A stretch of 64,000 bases of DNA from Commensalibacter papalotli (ex Servin-Garciduenas et al. 2014) (GTDB taxonomy: Bacteria; Pseudomonadota; Alphaproteobacteria; Acetobacterales; Acetobacteraceae), in assembly GCF_000527695.1 (NCBI RefSeq), contig NZ_ATSX01000001.1, positions 806,001-870,000 on the forward strand. The letters run 5' to 3'. How positions within the stretch are numbered: the stretch's first letter is position 1; each line of letters starts with the position of its first letter. The translations under genes were made by a program, and so were the position numbers. The notes under the pieces are model-generated. The model searched no databases. It was not told the DNA's origin and was given only the letters and a program-made list of their open reading frames with translations. Positions 34,260 through 44,663 of this stretch are shown piece after piece.

Positions 34260-35552
34260 TTAGGAACGCTCTAAAACAGCACAGAAAAAACCATCAGTTT
34301 TATATTGTGCTGGCGTTAATTGGAAGCTTGGATTTTTGTAAAATTCATCAGGTAATAATTTCTCGGGTGTGTCTGGACATACCAATTTAAACTCTGGATG
34401 AGCTTTTAAAAAAAACTCTATTTGGTCTTGATTTTCTTTTTGCAAAAGTGAGCAAGTTGCATAAATTAAACGCCCGCCCTCTTTTACCATTTTAGAAGCA
34501 GAATCTAAAATATCAGCTTGCTTTGCAACGAGCTCTTCTAAATCAATCGCTTTGAATTTTAAACGCGCATCAGGATTACGTCGCCATGTTCCTGTCCCAC
34601 TGCACGGTGCATCAACAAGCACACGATCAAATGTCTTAACACGTCTTTTGATCCATTTTGCACCCTCGGCAAATAAATGTGTTTGAACATTAAAAACACC
34701 TGCACGACGAAAACGCTTTTCAGCAGAATTAATACGAACATTATGAACGTCAGAGGCAATAATCTGCCCTTTATTTTGCATCATCATGGCCATAGCAAGG
34801 GTTTTACCGCCTGCACCAGCACAAAAATCCAAAACACGCATTTGAGACGTCACCCCAGTCATTAATGCAATCAATTGACTACCTTCATCTTGAATTTCAA
34901 TGATGCCATTTTTGAACAAATCAGTAGACGTAACAGATTGCCTTCCTTCAACTCGTAATCCCCAAGGAGACAAAGGCATTTTCTCAGAAGAAATTCCCTC
35001 TTGTTTTAACATCTCTTTGGCATTATTACGTTCTTCTTTTAAAATATTAACGCGCAAATCAAGAGAGGCTGGTTCAAGCAATGCCGAAAGTTCAGCATCA
35101 ATATTTTCACCAAATTGTTGTTGGAACAATGGATAAACCCAATCTGGAATCTCGTAAAATACAGCTTTTGGCATCTCTTTGTAAAAAAGCTCTTGCCCTT
35201 CTAAGGATTGTAAAAACAATCCTTCATTTTGAGTCAAAGATAAAGGGGCATATCTTTCGCCAGAAAAAAGATTATTAACCTCTTTAAGAGTTTTACCAGA
35301 TAGCATTAAAAAAGTAGCAACCATCATTCTTGGATTAATTTGGCTACCAATACGTTTTAACCACCATTGTAATTTACGATGATGACGCATGATTTCCCAT
35401 ATCTGAGCAGAAACATATCGACGATCCCCCCCGCCAATATAACGGCGTTGTCTGAAAAAACGATTAGCCGTCGCATCAGCTGGTGCGTGCCTTTGGTTTT
35501 GAATGGTTAATAGCAGTTCAATAACCGCAGATATTTGAGCGGAAGGTGTCAT
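34260..35552 (-). CDS. rsmB: 16S rRNA (cytosine(967)-C(5))-methyltransferase, C-terminus altered by prophage
   Basis: 430-residue NOL1/NOP2/Sun-family rRNA methyltransferase. An NusB-like N-terminal domain (ISAVIELLLTIQ, RFFRQRRYIGGGDRR) is followed by the SAM domain: VLDFCAGAGGKTLAMA, VLVDAPCSGTGTWRRNPD with the first Cys, and YATCSLLQKENQ with the catalytic Cys. The last codons overlap attR, so the present end LERS replaces an ancestral LERQKEKAAV. The change is only a few residues beyond the fold and activity should remain. Confidence 0.9.
   Translation of the reverse strand: MTPSAQISAVIELLLTIQNQRHAPADATANRFFRQRRYIGGGDRRYVSAQIWEIMRHHRKLQWWLKRIGSQINPRMMVATFLMLSGKTLKEVNNLFSGERYAPLSLTQNEGLFLQSLEGQELFYKEMPKAVFYEIPDWVYPLFQQQFGENIDAELSALLEPASLDLRVNILKEERNNAKEMLKQEGISSEKMPLSPWGLRVEGRQSVTSTDLFKNGIIEIQDEGSQLIALMTGVTSQMRVLDFCAGAGGKTLAMAMMMQNKGQIIASDVHNVRINSAEKRFRRAGVFNVQTHLFAEGAKWIKRRVKTFDRVLVDAPCSGTGTWRRNPDARLKFKAIDLEELVAKQADILDSASKMVKEGGRLIYATCSLLQKENQDQIEFFLKAHPEFKLVCPDTPEKLLPDEFYKNPSFQLTPAQYKTDGFFCAVLERS
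34266..34281. repeat. attR core (16-bp direct repeat)
   Basis: ACGCTCTAAAACAGCA, identical to 11185-11200, inside the last codons of rsmB. The phage side supplies the new final Ser codon and stop. Confidence 0.88.
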
Positions 35553-35576
35553 AATTCGATACTTATTTACTTTTAA

Positions 35577-37151
<1,575 letters not shown>

Positions 37152-37194
37152 TTAAATGTGAAGTTTCACAAGAGTAAAAAGTTGTTTTAATTCT

Positions 37195-37917
37195 TTACGC
37201 TTCTTTTTCTTCTGACTTACCTTTAAATCCAATTGCAACAACATAAAGCTCTTTGGACTCTTTTCGGCTTGCTGGTGGTTTTGCGTGTTTAACCACTTTG
37301 AAATTTTGTTTTAACTTATCCAACATTCCTTTTTCAGATCCTCCTTGGAATACTTTGGCGATAAAAATCCCATGAGGGTTTAAAATATCCAAAGCGAATG
37401 CCAACGCATCTTCGGTTAAATCAATAATACGAATATGATCAGTTGCTGAATGCCCAGTTGTATTAGGTGCCATATCGGACATAACTAAGTCAGCCTTACC
37501 CCCCAACATGTCAATAAGAGTATCCATATTTGCAGGGTCTGTAAAATCACCCTGAATAATATCCGCGCCAGGAATAGGATCAACATGCAATAAATCGATC
37601 CCAACAACTTTTGTTGCTTTTCGAAATATTGCTACCTGAGACCATCCACCAGGGGCAGCACCCAGATCAATTACTTTTAATCCTGGGCGTAAGAATTTGA
37701 ACTTTTCATCTAACTCAATAAGTTTAAATGCCGCCCTAGAGCGCCACCCTTGTTGTTGAGCTGCACGAACATATGGGTCATTCAACTGACGGGTTAACCA
37801 TCTTTGTTGTGAGGTAGAACGTCCATGACTTTTCTTTAACTTTACTGTCAACCCAGCGGTTGCAAAACGCGAAGTTTTCTTCTTTGGCGAACTTCCATTC
37901 GCATTTTTATCATCCAT
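37195..37917 (-). CDS. rlmE: 23S rRNA (uridine(2552)-2'-O)-methyltransferase
   Basis: FtsJ/RrmJ-type SAM methyltransferase that methylates U2552 of 23S rRNA late in 50S assembly. The 240 residues include the RNA-binding AAFKLIELDEKF (about 62-73), SAM motif VIDLGAAPGGWSQVA, the catalytic Asp in DLVMSDMAPNTTG and the catalytic Lys in FIAKVFQGG. A basic N-terminal extension of about 45 residues precedes the family start, as in other alphaproteobacteria. It lies 26 nt downstream of ppx/gppA, so the two are probably cotranscribed. Confidence 0.93.
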   Translation of the reverse strand: MDDKNANGSSPKKKTSRFATAGLTVKLKKSHGRSTSQQRWLTRQLNDPYVRAAQQQGWRSRAAFKLIELDEKFKFLRPGLKVIDLGAAPGGWSQVAIFRKATKVVGIDLLHVDPIPGADIIQGDFTDPANMDTLIDMLGGKADLVMSDMAPNTTGHSATDHIRIIDLTEDALAFALDILNPHGIFIAKVFQGGSEKGMLDKLKQNFKVVKHAKPPASRKESKELYVVAIGFKGKSEEKEA

Positions 37918-37943
37918 AATAGATTACTTTATCAATTTAAAAT

Positions 37944-38954
37944 TTAATTCTTTACAAAAGAATGAAGAATATCAAAATTATGCTTATTAGCTTTATTTAA
38001 CTTATTATCCAACATTTTTGCAATAATACCATCACGTATACCGCGATCAGCAACAACAATATCTTCCACAGGCCACACTGTGTGAATAGCTTCGAAAATA
38101 GCACAACCAGGCAGTAAATAATGTAATTTACTATGATTAACCGTCGCATAGTCATAAATTTTATTAAATTTACTGACCAAGATATGACGAATCATATCTT
38201 TGACTTGTGTTGTTTCTAACATCAATCCATCAATTGCAGCCCTGCTATATTTAGGCTGTTTCAAAATCATACTAGCCAAAGCTGTAACGGTTCCACTCAC
38301 CCCAATAAATTGCACTTGCTCACGTAAAATCTCTGCTCTAATTTGATGAACACGTTCAAATTCAGTAATTTTGCTGATAACAAAATCTACCATTTGATAA
38401 TATTCATTTAGGGTTAAACGCTTAAACTGCTCCCTTAGCGTAATGACACCTACAGGAACGCTGCAACAGCCAATTAAAGTTTGTTTACGCCTCACAGGAT
38501 CAATACGAACCCAAGCAACTTCGGTAGAGCCCCCACCAATATCAAATAGTAACGTTTTAGTTCTATTGCGACGCAACACACGATCGTGTAAAAAAGTACT
38601 ACATCCTGTAACAGCCAACTCTACTTCTTCTCTTGGGGAAATAACACTAATATTTAATCCTGTTTCTTCTTGAACACGATTTAAAAAAAAGGGGGCATTA
38701 CTTGCGCGTCTACATGCTTCTGTTGCCACAGCATATAAATTAAAAGATTTTCTTCGATGAATACGTGCAGCACAATGATGCAGGGCTTGCATCGTTCGGT
38801 CCATTGCAGCTTCGCTAAGCAAGCCTGTTTCATACAATCCCTCACCCAGACGAACAACACGATTATAATTATCTACAATCCGCACCCCCCTTTGACCTGA
38901 AGAAACAATCAAAAGGCGACAATTATTCGTTCCTAAATCTAATGCTGCGAACAT
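37944..38954 (-). CDS. Ppx/GppA-family phosphatase
   Basis: 336 aa, ASKHA-fold phosphatase acting on polyphosphate and/or pppGpp. Both nucleotide-phosphate loops are present: ALDLGTNNCRLLI (4-16) and LLFDIGGGSTEVAWV, with the ISPREEVELAV catalytic-Glu segment between them and SVPVGVITLREQF. It has only the N-terminal catalytic unit and lacks the C-terminal HD-like domain of E. coli Ppx, as in the short alphaproteobacterial type. The neighbour rlmE and then guaB form a commonly seen order. Confidence 0.88.
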   Translation of the reverse strand: MFAALDLGTNNCRLLIVSSGQRGVRIVDNYNRVVRLGEGLYETGLLSEAAMDRTMQALHHCAARIHRRKSFNLYAVATEACRRASNAPFFLNRVQEETGLNISVISPREEVELAVTGCSTFLHDRVLRRNRTKTLLFDIGGGSTEVAWVRIDPVRRKQTLIGCCSVPVGVITLREQFKRLTLNEYYQMVDFVISKITEFERVHQIRAEILREQVQFIGVSGTVTALASMILKQPKYSRAAIDGLMLETTQVKDMIRHILVSKFNKIYDYATVNHSKLHYLLPGCAIFEAIHTVWPVEDIVVADRGIRDGIIAKMLDNKLNKANKHNFDILHSFVKN

Positions 38955-39134
38955 GCCCCTCGTTCCAATCTTTTAAAGTAATCTTATAAGATAAACCTCT
39001 TGATTGACAATTTTAATGAATACAAAGCTTAGTAATAGCCATTTATTTCTTCTACACTATTTATGGAATATATGCCATAATATACTTGTTTTATATATAG
39101 TTTAATGATAGTCATTCAAGCGCAATTGATCTAT

Positions 39135-39208
39135 TGGGAGATAGTTTAGCGGTAGAACTATCGGCTCTGACCCGATCAGCCCTGGTTCGAATCCAGGTCT
39201 CCCAGCCA
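39135..39208 (+). tRNA. tRNA-Gln (anticodon CTG)
   Basis: A full cloverleaf is visible: acceptor TGGGAGA with TCTCCCA, D-loop AGCGGTAG, anticodon stem ATCGG/CCGAT enclosing loop CTCTGAC (anticodon CTG, reading CAG), T-arm CTGG-TTCGAAT-CCAGG, discriminator G and encoded CCA. The U1-A72 start is typical of glutamine tRNA. Confidence 0.95.
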
Positions 39209-39242
39209 AAATCCACATTAATTTCAAAAGGTGGTTTGTGAA

Positions 39243-39929
39243 ATGCAGTGGAATACAACTAGTTTAAATTCTTCTTTAAAAATTAGTATAAATTCTAATA
39301 TCCAAAAATATTCCTCTTCCATTGAAAATGAAGTAAATACGATTTGGAATAATAAAAGAAAACAATACCCTAACCTCTTTAACGGAAGAGTTTTCAACAT
39401 TGAGCAATTAAACACAGAAACTATTACAGGTTATTGGACAGAATATAGATACGTCTTAGCTCAAACAGAAAAACCAGAATTATATCCTGATCTATCAATA
39501 CGATCCCTTGCTGTAATTGGTTTAATCAAATGCCCAGACGGTTTTATATTAGGAAAAAGAACTGTTAAATCAGTCTATTTGCCTGGATATTGGCAATCTC
39601 CACCCGCAGGTACTGTGGAATCTAGAGAAGGAAAAGATAACGTAGATCTGCATACTCAACTTTATGCCGAGGCCGAAGAAGAATTAGGGTTACATCAAAG
39701 TAATTTAATAAACCCAAGAATAATTTCTGCAACTGAGCATACTAATACTCATATTATAGATATTGGTATTTTACTTGAAACTAAATTATCATTTCAACAA
39801 ATACAAACTATTTGGCAAGTAAATAATAACCCAGAATATGATGAAATTCTTTGTTGCTCACAATATTCCGAATTACCTGAAAACACTTTACCGACTACAC
39901 AGTTTTTAATACAAAATTGGAGGTTTTAA
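39243..39929 (+). CDS. Nudix hydrolase-like protein with divergent Nudix box
   Basis: 228 aa from the ATG at 39243, which has AGGTGG 8 nt upstream; a GTG at 39231 is less likely. The C-terminal half reads like a Nudix domain (RSLAVIGLIKCPDGFILGKR; LPGYWQSPPAGTVESREG), but the Nudix box is altered: after GTVESRE the spacer to the helix is about 12 residues instead of 7 and the helix is AEAEEELGL, with Ala in place of the conserved Arg. The two metal-binding Glu remain. It may hydrolyse a nucleoside-diphosphate substrate of unknown identity. It lies just after the tRNA and is convergent with prfC, overlapping by 4 nt. Confidence 0.72.
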   Translation: MQWNTTSLNSSLKISINSNIQKYSSSIENEVNTIWNNKRKQYPNLFNGRVFNIEQLNTETITGYWTEYRYVLAQTEKPELYPDLSIRSLAVIGLIKCPDGFILGKRTVKSVYLPGYWQSPPAGTVESREGKDNVDLHTQLYAEAEEELGLHQSNLINPRIISATEHTNTHIIDIGILLETKLSFQQIQTIWQVNNNPEYDEILCCSQYSELPENTLPTTQFLIQNWRF

Positions 39930-41473
39930 GAAGTGACCCCAATACCAATTTGTTTAATATCATGAAAAGATAATTCTTTATTAGCATCGACTGCACGTTG
40001 CATCATAAAATCTGATGTAGACAAGAAAACTGGATCGCCATCAATATCATCAGCAATTGCACTGCGATTTGAATTGATAAAACGCTCAATAGTTAGCTTA
40101 TCCCCTTGCACCCAACGTGCTTGAGAAAAAGAAATATTATCAAAAGTAATATCAACACCATATTCATGTTTTAGACGCGTTTGTAAAACATCTAGCTGCA
40201 ATACCCCAACCACACCAACAATCGGTGCTGAACCATCTTGAGGTTTAAATAACTGCACCACGCCTTCTTCTGCTAATTCTGTTAACGCTTGTTTTAGCTT
40301 TTTAGCTTTCATGGCGTCCTTCAGATTTACACGACGTAATATTTCAGGTGCAAAATATGGAACACCTGTAAATTGCAAATCTTCACCTTCTGTTAATGTG
40401 TCGCCAATTCTAAGCGTTCCGTGATTAGGAATACCAACAACATCCCCTGCGAAGGCTTCTTCAGCCAACTGACGGTCTCTGGCAAAGAAAAATTGTGGTG
40501 TATGTAGTGCGAAAGTCTTGCCTGTGCGGGTATGTTTCAATTTCATACCTCTTTCGAGTCGACCTGAACAAATACGTGCAAAAGCAATACGGTCACGATG
40601 ATTTGGATCCATATTCGCTTGAATTTTAAAGACTAAAGCCGTCATAGACGCTTCATTCGCTGCTACTTGACGTTCTTGACTAGGTTGATTTCTGGGGCTG
40701 GGGCCAAACTCTGCTAATGCATCCAATAGATCAGCAACACCAAGCTCCTTAATCGCACTTCCGAAAAATACAGGTGTTAAAAAACCTGCATTAAAATCAT
40801 CAAGATTAAACTCTGGCAAACCTACTTTAGCCAATTCAACTTCTTCTTGCATTTGAAGAATGCGCTCATCGTTATCCACGACCTCTTCTTTCAAACGCAT
40901 TGAATCTTTACGCAGGTCATATGTCCCAAGGAATTTTGCAGCTCTGCCAACTGGCCAAGTCAATGGAGTGGTTTCCAAAGCCAATGCCGAAGCTACTTCA
41001 TGCAATAAATCAAATGGGTCTTGTGCTTCTCTATCCATTTTATTAATAAAGGTCACAATTGGAATATCCCTGAGGCGGCAAATTTCAAATAACTTACGCG
41101 TTCTGGCCTCAATCCCTTTGGCGGCATCAATAACCATCACAGCAGCATCAACCGCTGTCAGGGTTCGATATGTATCTTCTGAGAAGTCTTCATGGCCTGG
41201 GGTATCGAGCAAATTAAAAATACACCCACCATATTCAAATGTCATAACCGAGGTTACTACCGAAATACCACGGTCTTTTTCAATATTCATCCAGTCAGAA
41301 CGCGTGCGACGTTGTTCACGTTTCGCACGCACACTTCCGGCCATCTGAATAGCCCCACCTGCATGCAAAATACGCTCTGTCAATGTCGTCTTACCCGCAT
41401 CAGGATGGGAAATAATCGCAAATGTGCGTCGACGGGAAATTTCTTTTTCCAATGATTGAACAGAATTTGACAT
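39926..41473 (-). CDS. prfC: Peptide chain release factor 3
   Basis: GTPase that removes RF1/RF2 from the ribosome after termination. From the ATG at 41473 it is 515 aa; a GTG three codons earlier is possible. It shows P-loop SHPDAGKTTLTE, switch I with DRGISVVTS, DTPGHEDF, NKMDREAQDP and the RF3-specific third-domain pattern near the end (LDVLQTRLKHEYGV). Typical length for RF3. Downstream of rpsD, separated from it by a hairpin terminator. Confidence 0.96.
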   Translation of the reverse strand: MSNSVQSLEKEISRRRTFAIISHPDAGKTTLTERILHAGGAIQMAGSVRAKREQRRTRSDWMNIEKDRGISVVTSVMTFEYGGCIFNLLDTPGHEDFSEDTYRTLTAVDAAVMVIDAAKGIEARTRKLFEICRLRDIPIVTFINKMDREAQDPFDLLHEVASALALETTPLTWPVGRAAKFLGTYDLRKDSMRLKEEVVDNDERILQMQEEVELAKVGLPEFNLDDFNAGFLTPVFFGSAIKELGVADLLDALAEFGPSPRNQPSQERQVAANEASMTALVFKIQANMDPNHRDRIAFARICSGRLERGMKLKHTRTGKTFALHTPQFFFARDRQLAEEAFAGDVVGIPNHGTLRIGDTLTEGEDLQFTGVPYFAPEILRRVNLKDAMKAKKLKQALTELAEEGVVQLFKPQDGSAPIVGVVGVLQLDVLQTRLKHEYGVDITFDNISFSQARWVQGDKLTIERFINSNRSAIADDIDGDPVFLSTSDFMMQRAVDANKELSFHDIKQIGIGVTS

Positions 41474-41511
41474 AACAAGCACTCAAAATAGTGGGGTTTA
41501 AACACACAAAA

Positions 41512-41536
41512 GCCGAGCGTATATATACCGCTCGGC
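41512..41536 (-). terminator. Rho-independent terminator of rpsD
   Basis: Perfect 8-bp GC-rich stem GCCGAGCG / CGCTCGGC with a 9-nt loop, followed on the minus strand by TTTTGTG. It lies 26 nt after the rpsD stop. Confidence 0.82.
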
Positions 41537-41562
41537 GACCTTGCAATAACAGCAAAGAATAA

Positions 41563-42180
41563 TTAACGAGAATAGAACTCGATCACTAGATTTGGTTCCA
41601 TTGTCACAGGATATGGAACATCGTTTAATTTAGGCGAACGGACAAAGCTGCCTTTCATTTGACGATGATCAACTTGCAAATATTCAGGTGTATCACGCTC
41701 TTTGCTTTGAACAGCATCAAGAACGATCGCAAGTTGTTTTGATTTTTCTTTAACTTCGACAACATCGTTATCTTTTAAAGAATATGAAGGAATATTAACT
41801 TTTTTACCGTTAACCAAGATATGTCCATGGTTAATAAATTGACGTGCAGCGAATGGTGTTGCTGCGAATTTAAGACGGTAAACAACTGCGTCTAGGCGGC
41901 GTTCCAAAATATTGATCAAATTTTCTGAAGTATCCCCTTTACGGCGAGATGCCTCATCATAATAACGACGGAATTGTTTTTCGCTGATGTTACCATAGTA
42001 ACCTTTCAGCTTTTGTTTTGCCATTAATTGAACACTAAAGTCAGATGGCTTTGAACGACGGCGTTGACCATGTTGACCTGGACCGTATTCACGTTTGTTA
42101 ATAGGTGACTTTGCACGTCCCCATAAATTAACGCCTAAACGACGGTTAATTTTATACTTACTTTGTAAACGTTTACTCAT
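41563..42180 (-). CDS. rpsD: 30S ribosomal protein S4
   Basis: Primary 16S rRNA-binding protein that starts assembly of the 30S body. From the ATG at 42180 it is 205 aa ([16 protein letters not shown]), the normal S4 start; the longer frame to 42204 is not conserved. The N-terminal [20 protein letters not shown] region and the S4 RNA-binding domain ([33 protein letters not shown]) are intact, and the end VIEFYSR is standard. A monocistronic unit, with its own terminator. Confidence 0.97.
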   Translation of the reverse strand: MSKRLQSKYKINRRLGVNLWGRAKSPINKREYGPGQHGQRRRSKPSDFSVQLMAKQKLKGYYGNISEKQFRRYYDEASRRKGDTSENLINILERRLDAVVYRLKFAATPFAARQFINHGHILVNGKKVNIPSYSLKDNDVVEVKEKSKQLAIVLDAVQSKERDTPEYLQVDHRQMKGSFVRSPKLNDVPYPVTMEPNLVIEFYSR

Positions 42181-42638
42181 AACGATTAAGACTTTCTTAT
42201 ACATCTAATATTGCAGAGGCAAACAATATTAACATTTTTTGTACTGGTAGTTCCTTATCTAAGGACGGGTTCGATGATTTTATATACCAAGTTAACCTCT
42301 ACACACCTTGGTAAAAACTACAAACCACTTTCCCAGCAATGAAAGCTATATACGAAGATTACTTCAAAAAGTCAAACAGTTAATAATAAAAACGAATTTG
42401 TATCATCATTGTAATATATTTTTGTTGATCATTGAACAATACAGAATATTACTAAAAAACCAAACATTATTAATACTATATTAATAATGTTTATTAAAAG
42501 TTAATAAACATTAAATATATAAATGTATTTAATAATATAAACAATAAAAAAAATACTTCTTTATATTGAAATACAATTTATTGTTATTAAGTGCATTATA
42601 TAGACATTAATTAAATATTTAATTCACAGGATTATACG
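42181..42638. other. AT-rich spacer between divergent rpsD and the Hint-remnant gene
   Basis: No gene is visible in these 458 nt. They are very AT-rich with repeated ATTAAT-type words. A short inverted pair (ACCAAG / CTTGGT near 42287-42313) could be part of an rpsD leader. The promoters of both flanking genes must lie here. Confidence 0.45.
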
Positions 42639-43889
42639 ATGGCATCAACGAGTAATGTAAGTAACGGAAACGTCTACAACACAACGGTGAATGATGGTGA
42701 CATCCTTGAAATAGATAATGATGATAATTTGAATGGTATAGCCACTATTAATAATGGTGGTTCTGCAGTTATTTGGTACGGATATGGAACTAGTTCCAAC
42801 CTGTCTACTAATGATCACGCACGATTTGTTAATACAAGTTCAAAAAGCTGCGAAAGTCTAACCAAAGTCATTAATATATCAAATATTATTGATGATTTTT
42901 CAAGAAAAGCACTTGGAAAATCGAATACGATTATTTTACAAGATGTTAACCAAAATGACGTCCACAATGTGGCATATCAAAACGTTGTTGTAAATCCGAA
43001 CCTATCTGACGATAAGATTGGTTATCCATTACGAATTTCAAAAGATGCTATCGCAAGAAATATACCATACAAAGATTTACTCATAACTCCAGAACATCAT
43101 TTGTTCTTTGATGATAAGTTTGTACCTGCTCGCATGTTAGTCAATGACTACGATATTTTCTATAATTATTCGAATATTCAATATAGCTATTATCATGTTG
43201 AAATCGATAAGAATTCAGTAATTTATACCGATGGAATGTTAACAGAGAGTTATTTCAATGTAGGTAATCGTCGTACCTTAATTGATCCTGAAAATAATGT
43301 CGTGCTATTTTCTCAACAAAATGTTGGGAAAAACTGGAGTAAAGATAGTTGTGCGTCTCAAGTTACAGACTGTAACTTGGTTGAGCCACTATTTAATCAA
43401 ATTATAAATAGAGCTCAAACATTAGGATTGAAAAAAAGAATGAATGCACTTGTATTGGACAAAGATCCGCGATTATGTATCCAAACTGAAAGCGGAAAGA
43501 TCATTTATTCTCACGCGCAAAATAAAGATCGTTTTCTCTTTGCTGTCCCCAATGATATCGAAAACATTCACTTAATTTCTAATGTTGGTCGCCCAAATGA
43601 TACGATTGGTGGTCAATATGTAGACGACAAAAGATCTTTAGGAGTATTAATCGGTAATATTACTTTGTTAAGCCAGAATAATATGAAAGCAATTGATGCA
43701 CATTTAAGTCAAACTAACTTAAAAGGTTGGCATGGTATTGAAAGTAACCTATATCGCTGGACAGATGGGAATGCTTATTTACCATTAGGAACAGAATATA
43801 ATAATGCTGATGATCCACGTGTTAATATTTTAGTTGTCCATGTTGTAGCAGGTGGTCCATATGTATCGTTGGATAAAGAATTAAAATAA
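42639..43889 (+). CDS. Hint_2-like protein lacking the N-terminal half of the Hint domain
   Basis: 416 aa. Residues 110-230 match the second half of the Hint_2 (hedgehog/intein) domain common in Acetobacteraceae: YPLRISKDAIARNIPYKDL, LITPEHHLFFDDKFVPARML, YYHVEIDKNSVIYTDGMLTESYFN. The usual start of the fold, with a catalytic Cys in a CFxxGTxI block, is absent; instead residues 1-70 are a short beta stretch from a passenger-type repeat (NGIATINNGGSAVIWYG). So the protein probably cannot self-splice. The C-terminal 170 residues are not recognised. No signal peptide. A strong terminator follows. Confidence 0.72.
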   Translation: MASTSNVSNGNVYNTTVNDGDILEIDNDDNLNGIATINNGGSAVIWYGYGTSSNLSTNDHARFVNTSSKSCESLTKVINISNIIDDFSRKALGKSNTIILQDVNQNDVHNVAYQNVVVNPNLSDDKIGYPLRISKDAIARNIPYKDLLITPEHHLFFDDKFVPARMLVNDYDIFYNYSNIQYSYYHVEIDKNSVIYTDGMLTESYFNVGNRRTLIDPENNVVLFSQQNVGKNWSKDSCASQVTDCNLVEPLFNQIINRAQTLGLKKRMNALVLDKDPRLCIQTESGKIIYSHAQNKDRFLFAVPNDIENIHLISNVGRPNDTIGGQYVDDKRSLGVLIGNITLLSQNNMKAIDAHLSQTNLKGWHGIESNLYRWTDGNAYLPLGTEYNNADDPRVNILVVHVVAGGPYVSLDKELK

Positions 43890-43940
43890 ATAGCATAATT
43901 AATATTAATTTCTTGATTTTTATATTATTAATTTATTTAA

Positions 43941-43978
43941 ATGCATCACATTTACCAAAATTGTGATGCATTTTTTTT
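43941..43978 (+). terminator. Rho-independent terminator of the Hint-remnant gene
   Basis: Perfect 10-bp stem ATGCATCACA / TGTGATGCAT with an 11-nt loop and a run of eight T. Confidence 0.88.
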
Positions 43979-44119
43979 ATAAATTACCTTGTGAATTCGC
44001 AACTCTTCTTTGCTTTAATCAAAAGATAGATGTTTTTATTTTTAATATTATAACTTGGAAAATATTGGCAAAACGAATAGCATCAATAACAATTGATATT
44101 ATATATTAGGAGTTTATTG

Positions 44120-44650
44120 ATGGACGAATTATTTGCACAGAAGTGGAAATGGTTTATTGGTTTGGGTATTATTACACTTGTTTTAGGATGCTTGGCACTT
44201 CTCGATACCGTTCTCGTAACAATTGCTGTTGTTATTGCTTTGGGAGTTGTATTGATCCTTACTGGCATTGCACAGATATTTCATGCTTGTTACGTTAAAG
44301 GTTGGAAGGGGTTTATTTTTTCCGCTCTTGCAGGGATTGTCTATTTAGTTGGTGGGATCTTACTTGTCAAAGGACCTGTATTAGGATCTCTTGTCCTTAC
44401 AACATTTCTCGCTATTTGCTTTTGTTTTGGCGGTATCATGCGAATTATGATTGCATTAAACCATAAATCAACAGGCGGCTGGGGATTTTTAATGTTTAGT
44501 GGTATTATGGGTATTATCGTAGGGGTTATGCTCTTTATTCAACCACTCAGTGGATTATGGTTTATTGGTTTTATGATTGCTTTTGATCTTATCTTTGTTG
44601 GTGCTGGTTGGATACAACTGGGTCTTAATTTAAAAAATAAGATCAAATAA
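44120..44650 (+). CDS. HdeD-family membrane protein
   Basis: 176 aa from the ATG at 44120, which has TAGGAG 7 nt upstream. Six hydrophobic segments are evident (GLGIITLVLGCLALLDTVLV; AVVIALGVVLILTGI; GIVYLVGGILLVKG; LVLTTFLAICFCFGG; GFLMFSGIMGIIVGVMLFI; GLWFIGFMIAFDLIFVG), with the repeated Gly-rich packing of HdeD proteins. HdeD is linked to acid resistance in enterobacteria; an envelope stress role in an acid-tolerant bacterium is plausible. Alone in its unit. Confidence 0.85.
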   Translation: MDELFAQKWKWFIGLGIITLVLGCLALLDTVLVTIAVVIALGVVLILTGIAQIFHACYVKGWKGFIFSALAGIVYLVGGILLVKGPVLGSLVLTTFLAICFCFGGIMRIMIALNHKSTGGWGFLMFSGIMGIIVGVMLFIQPLSGLWFIGFMIAFDLIFVGAGWIQLGLNLKNKIK

Positions 44651-44663
44651 ATAATAGCAATAA

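Larger units (their letters stand above)
11185..34281. mobile_element. Decayed contractile-tail prophage inserted in the 3' end of rsmB
   Basis: About 23.1 kb bounded by a 16-bp direct repeat. Most genes are on the minus strand: tape-measure remnant, baseplate hub, spike, plug, wedge, J-like protein, tail fibres, holin-like membrane proteins, a phospholipase-like protein and an endolysin. Terminase, portal, capsid, sheath, tube and replication genes are not found. The integrase is frameshifted and cut off by a deletion that fuses it to the tape measure. Cargo genes (CotH-like kinase, three-gene ATPase cassette, secreted small protein) remain open. I infer that the element cannot form full virions or excise on its own. 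Confidence 0.92.

Noticed and set aside
11185-34281. A CRISPR array in the prophage or elsewhere in the window
   Set aside because: No regularly spaced direct repeats; the repeats seen are att cores, tandem decamers and coding repeats.
11185-34281. A functional tailocin (phage-tail-like bacteriocin)
   Set aside because: Baseplate, fibres and lysis genes are there, but sheath and tube genes are missing and the tape measure is truncated.
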